A stretch of 20,061 nucleotides of DNA from assembly GCA_946479915.1 (NCBI GenBank), contig CAMLHR010000001.1, forward strand, positions 1-20,061, given 5' to 3'. The notes under the pieces were generated by a model. It ran no database searches and was not told the DNA's origin. It saw only the letters and a list, made by a program, of their open reading frames with translations. Below are positions 15,847 through 20,061 of the stretch, one piece after another (positions within the stretch are counted from its first letter, which is position 1; every line of letters begins with the position of its first letter). Both the position numbers and the translations under genes were made by a program. This DNA is from an uncultured Lysobacter sp. (GTDB taxonomy: Bacteria > Pseudomonadota > Gammaproteobacteria > Xanthomonadales > Xanthomonadaceae).

Positions 15847-17963
15847 CGCATCCGGCGACCCGGCTGTCCGTCCTTCCCGCCGCGCTTGCGGTCTGGGCGT
15901 TCCGAGGTGTCGTCGTCGCCACCCTTGGCATCGGGCTGTGCTGGACGCTGGTGTACGCCTGGCACGAGGTCGAGCGCTGGGCGCCGAAGACGCCCTGGTG
16001 GTCCACCGCGGGGAGCGCCGCGCTCGCGATCGCGACCTTCGCCGCCGCGACCTGGGCGGCGCGGCGCCGGACGCCCTGGCCGCCGGTCGCCTTCGTCATC
16101 GCCACGCTGGTGGCCGGTGTTGCGCTGCGCATCGCGTACCTGCAGTGGGTCGACCCCGTCTGGGCGGGCGACTTCCTGAACTACTGGGAAGGCGCGATCA
16201 CGCTCGCCAACGCGCCGACCTACGAGGTCGCCGGCATCTACGACCAGCGCGCGCTCTGGTACGTGCCGCTGGTCGAGGCGTTCGGCCCCAGCCCGGGTTT
16301 CCTCAAGGCGTCCAACGTCCTCCTGCTGGCGCTCGCCCAGCTTGCCGGCTACGACACCCTGCGCCGCCTGCATTCGCACCAGGCCGCCCAGGCGTTCACC
16401 CTGGCGTGGCTGGGCGTCTTCGAGGCCACCGCCTCGGCCGCGATCCCCAGCCACGACCTGAGCGGCACCGCGCTCATCGCGATCGCGTTCTGGTTGAACG
16501 TCGTCGGCACGCGGCGCGCGCCGGACGGCCGTCGCCAGGTGCTGCGCTTCATCCTCGTCGCGGTCGCGCTGTCCGTGGTGCTCGTCCTGCTCGAACTGCT
16601 CCGCGGCCTCGGCGGCCTGCTGTGCCTGGTGCTCGCGGGCGGCGCGCTCATCGGCCTGCTGGTCGCGCGTGTCCGCGGCGACGACGCCCCGGCATTCCGC
16701 GCCGCGATGCTGGCGGTGCTCGCGCAGGCCGGCATCGCGCTTGCGCTCGTGTCGGCGGGCATGGGCCTGTTCGCGCGGCAGGGACTGCTCGCGGAGAACG
16801 ATAGCGCCACCCTGCTGCGCGTGACCACGCCGCAGCTCAATGCCATGTCGGAAGGCACGTACGCGTGGATGCGCGGGTTCCACGACACCTTCAACCGCGG
16901 GCTCGTGGAGGACCCCGAACGCTTCCGCGACGCGCGCACCGCACTGGCGCTGTCGGACTTCATCGAGCGTCCCGCGGCGTTCGCCGCCAACACCGTGGAG
17001 CGCCAGGAGCGCCTGTACGCCCTCGGCTCGCAGTACCGCCACTATGTCCGCGGCTGGATGGCCGGGCACAAGGACGCGACGCGCTGGCTCGCGAACTACA
17101 GCGTCCACTACGCGGCGCTGTTCGCCGGCTTCTTCCTGGTGGCGCTCGCCGGCCTGCTCACGCGGCTGGCGCCGGCGCACGCGTACTTCCCGCTGATGCT
17201 CGCGTGCGGCCTGTCGCTGGCGTTCGTGACGGTGCTGGAGAACCAGCCGCGGTACCTGTATCCGATCTGGTACGTCGGCTGCCTGTGCATCGGCCTGCAC
17301 CTGGCGATCCGCGGCGAGGGCGCGTGGCGCCCGGGCCGGGTCGCGCGTTCCGTCGGCGCGGTGCTGTTCCAGGCCGCCGCGTTCGTCGCGGTGGTGCTCG
17401 GCGCGGCGTGGGCCCTGGCGTCGCTGTCCTACACGGCGGACGACGGGCGGATCCTCTCCGACTGGGCGCTGGACAGCGACCAGGCGCTGCCCGACCGCGA
17501 CGAACGGCGCTTCTTCGCGCGCCTGCGCGAGCGTTCCTCCGACGTGGTGCCGACGCGCAAGGACGGGCACTTCCCGGCCGTCTTCGGCCCGCTCGGCGTG
17601 CAGCTCGAATTCCCGCAGGCGCCCCGACGCGGCGACAGCGTCGTCGCGACCACCCGCGCCTGCATCACCGACGCCGACGGCCGCGCCTTCTCGTTCCAGT
17701 ACTACACGCCGGCGCGCACGGCTGGCGACGACCCGGCTTATTCGCTGGAACTGCACCGCGACGGCGAACGCCTCTGGGCGGCGAATCCCGCGGCGGCCGA
17801 GGCGCCGGAGGCCGTGCGGCTGCCGCTGCCCGCGGACGCCGACGGCTGCATGGCGCTGGCGTTCCGCCTCGTCGCGAACGCCGCCGGGGGCGGCGAGGCG
17901 GCGAGGCGCGCGTCGCGCACGGAGATCTTCTTCCCGCGGATCGAGCCGGCCGGTCGTCAGTAG
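15843..17963 (+). CDS. Membrane glycosyltransferase of GT-C/PMT-like type with C-terminal soluble domain
   Basis: The 706-residue protein has about ten or more hydrophobic segments between residues 20 and 535. The first loop contains WVDPVWAGDFLNYWEGA (102-118), an acidic motif (Asp110) placed as in GT-C enzymes such as ArnT and PMT relatives. ENQPRYLYPIWYVGCLCIGLHL near 460 is also reminiscent of this family. From about 530 to the end a non-membrane domain of about 170 residues follows, rich in charged residues and with FSFQYYTPA; it is expected in the periplasm. Such proteins use polyprenyl-phosphate sugars as donors. It overlaps wecE (ATGA) and converges with the sulfotransferase gene, overlapping it by seven bases. 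The family assignment rests on topology and one motif, so an O-antigen-like membrane protein remains possible. Confidence 0.75.
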   Translation: MTHPATRLSVLPAALAVWAFRGVVVATLGIGLCWTLVYAWHEVERWAPKTPWWSTAGSAALAIATFAAATWAARRRTPWPPVAFVIATLVAGVALRIAYLQWVDPVWAGDFLNYWEGAITLANAPTYEVAGIYDQRALWYVPLVEAFGPSPGFLKASNVLLLALAQLAGYDTLRRLHSHQAAQAFTLAWLGVFEATASAAIPSHDLSGTALIAIAFWLNVVGTRRAPDGRRQVLRFILVAVALSVVLVLLELLRGLGGLLCLVLAGGALIGLLVARVRGDDAPAFRAAMLAVLAQAGIALALVSAGMGLFARQGLLAENDSATLLRVTTPQLNAMSEGTYAWMRGFHDTFNRGLVEDPERFRDARTALALSDFIERPAAFAANTVERQERLYALGSQYRHYVRGWMAGHKDATRWLANYSVHYAALFAGFFLVALAGLLTRLAPAHAYFPLMLACGLSLAFVTVLENQPRYLYPIWYVGCLCIGLHLAIRGEGAWRPGRVARSVGAVLFQAAAFVAVVLGAAWALASLSYTADDGRILSDWALDSDQALPDRDERRFFARLRERSSDVVPTRKDGHFPAVFGPLGVQLEFPQAPRRGDSVVATTRACITDADGRAFSFQYYTPARTAGDDPAYSLELHRDGERLWAANPAAAEAPEAVRLPLPADADGCMALAFRLVANAAGGGEAARRASRTEIFFPRIEPAGRQ

Positions 17964-18868
17964 CCGAACGCGGCGACCTCGTCCACGAGGCGCGCCCGGA
18001 TCCATTCGCGATGGCCCTCGGGCAGTGCCGTCCGCGGCCCGCGGTAGTAGTTGCTCCCCTTCGTGCCGGCGGCCGCCGGCGTGCGGGCGGCCGCCTGCGC
18101 CTCGGCGGAATGCCGGCGCACGACATCGGCGACGACGGGCGGATCCTGGGCATGGCCCAGCGCCGCGAGCAGCGCCGCCAGCGTCGCCTCGCCGTCCTGG
18201 CGCAGCGCCTCGTACTTCACGACGTGGTCCGCATGCTCCGCCGCCGCCTTGCGGAAGAACGTGTTGACGAACTCGATGTTGCGCGCGAGGTATTCGTCGT
18301 CGCTGGCGTCGGGCAGGCTGAACTTGCGGTACACGTCCTTGCGGTAGGTCCGCGACACGACGATGTCGACCGGGTCGCGCAGCAGCAGCACGCGCGTGCG
18401 CGGCGGCGCCATCGCGCGGGACATGATCCAGCCGGACAGGTGCGCGGAGTTGATCAGCCGCGCGCCGGCGAGCCCCGGCTTCGGCACGGGCACGTGCGCG
18501 AGGTGGACGCAGTCCAGGAAGGCCGACCGCGCCGCGGCATCCCATCCCATCGTCTCGCGGAGCAGCGGCCGGGGCAGGTACACCTCGCCGCACGCCACGT
18601 GGCCGGCGAATTCGGCGAGCATCGCCTCCAGCCAGTGCGAGCCGGAGCTTCCGCAACTGACCAGGAACATCGTCGGGGGCCGGTCGGCCACGCGTCGCTC
18701 GGCGACCTTCACCACCGCGTCGACGACGCCGGCGCGGTCGAGCCCGGACGCCTCCGCGGCGAGCGAGAGGAACCGCTCGAGCTTGGCGACCTGGTTGTGG
18801 CGCGCCTCGGGCCAGGCGGCCTCGAGGTCGTTCGCGTAGCGCCTGAATTCGCTCTTCCAGTCGATCAT
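17957..18868 (-). CDS. Sulfotransferase family protein
   Basis: The 303-residue protein has the PAPS-binding 5'-phosphosulfate loop as SCGSSGSHWLEAML (71-84, aligning with the usual PKSGTTWL) and the 3'-phosphate motif as RDPVDIVVSRTY (164-175). A KGSNYYRGPR segment near the C-terminus resembles the last sulfotransferase motif. It has no signal peptide, so it is probably cytoplasmic. AAGGA lies six bases before the ATG at 18868 and supports the start. An N-terminal helical region (1-60) precedes the core. PAPS could come from cysD/cysNC 13 kb away. The acceptor may be a sugar of the surface glycan, as for NodH, or a protein tyrosine, as for RaxST. The gene runs against the polysaccharide operon and diverges from the heparinase-like gene. 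Confidence 0.87.
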   Translation of the reverse strand: MIDWKSEFRRYANDLEAAWPEARHNQVAKLERFLSLAAEASGLDRAGVVDAVVKVAERRVADRPPTMFLVSCGSSGSHWLEAMLAEFAGHVACGEVYLPRPLLRETMGWDAAARSAFLDCVHLAHVPVPKPGLAGARLINSAHLSGWIMSRAMAPPRTRVLLLRDPVDIVVSRTYRKDVYRKFSLPDASDDEYLARNIEFVNTFFRKAAAEHADHVVKYEALRQDGEATLAALLAALGHAQDPPVVADVVRRHSAEAQAAARTPAAAGTKGSNYYRGPRTALPEGHREWIRARLVDEVAAFGY

Positions 18869-18929
18869 CGGCCGTCCTTCGCACGCACTCGACCGCCGTG
18901 GCCGGCGGCGAGGCGGCGCAGCGTACACT

Positions 18930-18955
18930 ACAATGCCGGCGCCCGCCGCCATTGT
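18930..18955. promoter_or_regulatory. Inverted repeat in the divergent sulfotransferase/heparinase intergenic region
   Basis: ACAATG (18930-18935) and CATTGT (18950-18955) are perfect inverted copies separated by 14 bases in the 122-base gap. The left arm overlaps a TACAAT -10-like hexamer (18929-18934) pointing to the plus-strand gene. A 10-base palindrome GTGGCGCCAC (18954-18963) abuts the right arm. A dimeric repressor or activator site controlling one or both genes is possible. Confidence 0.3.
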
Positions 18956-18990
18956 GGCGCCACCGCGGAAGCCCGGGGAAACGCCACGTC

Positions 18991-20061
18991 GTGATCGCGT
19001 ACGAAAAGATCTCCAACATCGCGTTGGAGAAGTCCGCAAGCCTCGCCCTCGACACGATCGAACACGGGTGGAACCGCAAGGGATATCCGGCGGTCCGCCT
19101 CGACGGGCCGATCCCCTGGCACCAGTTCGACCACCAGCTGCGCTCGTGGAATTTCCACATCCACAGCTGGGACATGCTCGACAGCCTCCTGCTGGCGCAT
19201 ACGAAGACGGGCGAGGCGCGCTTCCTCGAGCCCGCCGTGCGCATCGCGCTCGACTGGGTGGCGTCCTGCTGCGACAAGCCCGCGGCGGAAGTTTCCCCCT
19301 TCACGTGGTACGACATGGCGGTCGGCCTGCGCGCCTACCGGCTGGCGTACATCGTCGATGCCGGGACGGCTTCGGGGCTGCTGGGCGATGCGGAGGAGGC
19401 CGTGCTCTGGGAGGCGCTCGAACGCCACCAGCGCTACCTGTCCGACGACGCCAACATCGCCTTCCACAACAACCACGGCTTCTACCAGGTGGCCGGCCAG
19501 CTCGCGATGGGCCGCCGCTTCGCCGGACGCTCCGCCGTGATGGCGGAGGCGCGGGCACAGGGCGCGGCGCGCCTGCGCCGCATGGTCGCCCAGCAGTTCG
19601 CCGCCGACGGGATCCATCGCGAGCACTCGCCCGACTACCACCGCATGGTCTACGACTCGCTGAAGTCGATCATCGACTCGGGGCTGGTCACCGACGACGC
19701 CACGATCGACTTCGCGCGCACGATCGAGGAGTCGCTGGCGTGGTTCGTGACGCCGGCGCGCCGGCTGGCGAACTTCGGCGACACGGACCGGCGCGACGTG
19801 TCGCGCTCGCCCGGCGCCGCCCGGACCCAGTGGCGCACGCCGGAGATGCAATACGTCGTCACGGGCGGCCAGGTCGGCACCATGCCGCCAGAGACGGTGC
19901 GCGCATTCCGCGAGGGCGGCTACTTCGTCGTCCGCAAGCCGCGCGACGCGGATCCGGGCGACCTCGCCCAGGCCAGCTACCTGGCGCAGGCCGCGGCGTT
20001 CCATTCGCGCACGCACAAGCACGCCGACGACCTCTCCTTCGTCTGGTCGGAGGGCGAGGCC
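18991..20061 (+). CDS. Heparinase II/III family protein, N-terminal part (runs off window)
   Basis: A GTG at 18991 opens a frame that stays open for 357 codons to the window end. CGGGGAA lies about ten bases before it. The alpha/alpha-barrel part carries WNFHIHSWDMLDSLLLAH, FTWYDMAVGLRAYRL (about 108-122), FHNNHGFYQV (158-167, with Asn/His typical of these polysaccharide lyases) and REHSPDYHRMVYDSL (210 onward, a candidate catalytic Tyr). Near the end, FHSRTHKHADDLSFVW (337-352) is the conserved start of the heparinase II/III C-terminal beta-sheet domain. No signal peptide is visible, unusual for a degradative lyase but common, I believe, for homologues in O-antigen or exopolysaccharide clusters. 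The substrate is probably a uronic-acid-containing, perhaps sulfated, glycan; this is inference. Confidence 0.88.
   Translation, partial: MIAYEKISNIALEKSASLALDTIEHGWNRKGYPAVRLDGPIPWHQFDHQLRSWNFHIHSWDMLDSLLLAHTKTGEARFLEPAVRIALDWVASCCDKPAAEVSPFTWYDMAVGLRAYRLAYIVDAGTASGLLGDAEEAVLWEALERHQRYLSDDANIAFHNNHGFYQVAGQLAMGRRFAGRSAVMAEARAQGAARLRRMVAQQFAADGIHREHSPDYHRMVYDSLKSIIDSGLVTDDATIDFARTIEESLAWFVTPARRLANFGDTDRRDVSRSPGAARTQWRTPEMQYVVTGGQVGTMPPETVRAFREGGYFVVRKPRDADPGDLAQASYLAQAAAFHSRTHKHADDLSFVWSEGEA

Noticed and set aside
15660..19316. A 1218-codon open frame on the minus strand
   Set aside because: It is antisense to wecE and the GT-C gene and out of frame with the sulfotransferase; its translation is Arg/Ala/Gly/Glu-rich with no domain. 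GC-rich third positions create such shadows.
1..20061. CRISPR arrays, tRNA/rRNA genes, insertion sequences, att sites
   Set aside because: No regularly spaced repeats, cloverleaf-like sequences, transposase reading frames or terminal inverted repeats were seen by eye.

Overview
The window looks like a chromosomal segment of a high-GC gammaproteobacterium, most likely of the Xanthomonadaceae/Lysobacteraceae (Lysobacter- or Luteimonas-like). The reasons are a very GC-rich coding bias, etfB-etfA sitting inside a surface-polysaccharide cluster (as I recall, the Xanthomonas LPS locus lies next to etfA), a GGGATTCGGGATTGGGGATTCG-type repeat that I associate with this family, and an upstream protein resembling Lysobacter reprolysin-like peptidases. 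No tRNA, rRNA, CRISPR array or insertion sequence was seen. No gap without a gene exceeds about 170 bases.

Left part (1-5551, minus strand). In transcription order: cysD, cysNC (which together make PAPS), a small lipoprotein, scoA, scoB (3-oxoacid CoA-transferase), and the 5' part of a secreted metallopeptidase-like gene cut by the window edge. cysD/cysNC and scoA/scoB overlap by TGATG-type junctions. Spacings up to scoB are short, so cysD to scoB may be one operon. The peptidase has its own 165-base upstream region.

Middle part (5649-17963, plus strand). Thirteen tightly packed genes, most overlapping by 1-20 bases: a WbqC-family protein, a GT2 polyisoprenyl-phosphate glycosyltransferase, a methyltransferase, an SDR epimerase/dehydratase, an ATP-grasp ligase, a calcineurin-like phosphoesterase, an ArnE-like four-helix membrane protein, a zinc-ribbon methyltransferase, etfB, etfA, wecB, wecE and a GT-C type membrane glycosyltransferase. 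The GT2, the ArnE-like protein and the GT-C enzyme have the composition of an Arn/Gtr-style lipid-linked sugar transfer system: charge a lipid carrier, flip it, transfer the sugar in the periplasm. wecB would supply ManNAc-type and wecE Fuc4N-type sugar nucleotides. The SDR, ATP-grasp and phosphoesterase trio with its methyltransferase is not a standard LPS pathway that I recognise.

Right part (17957-20061). A sulfotransferase on the minus strand overlaps the end of the GT-C gene by 7 bases. Divergent from it is the start of a heparinase II/III-family gene that runs off the window. The sulfotransferase, the PAPS-forming enzymes at the other end and a lyase family that acts on acidic polysaccharides suggest, as an inference, a sulfated surface glycan or a sulfated protein.
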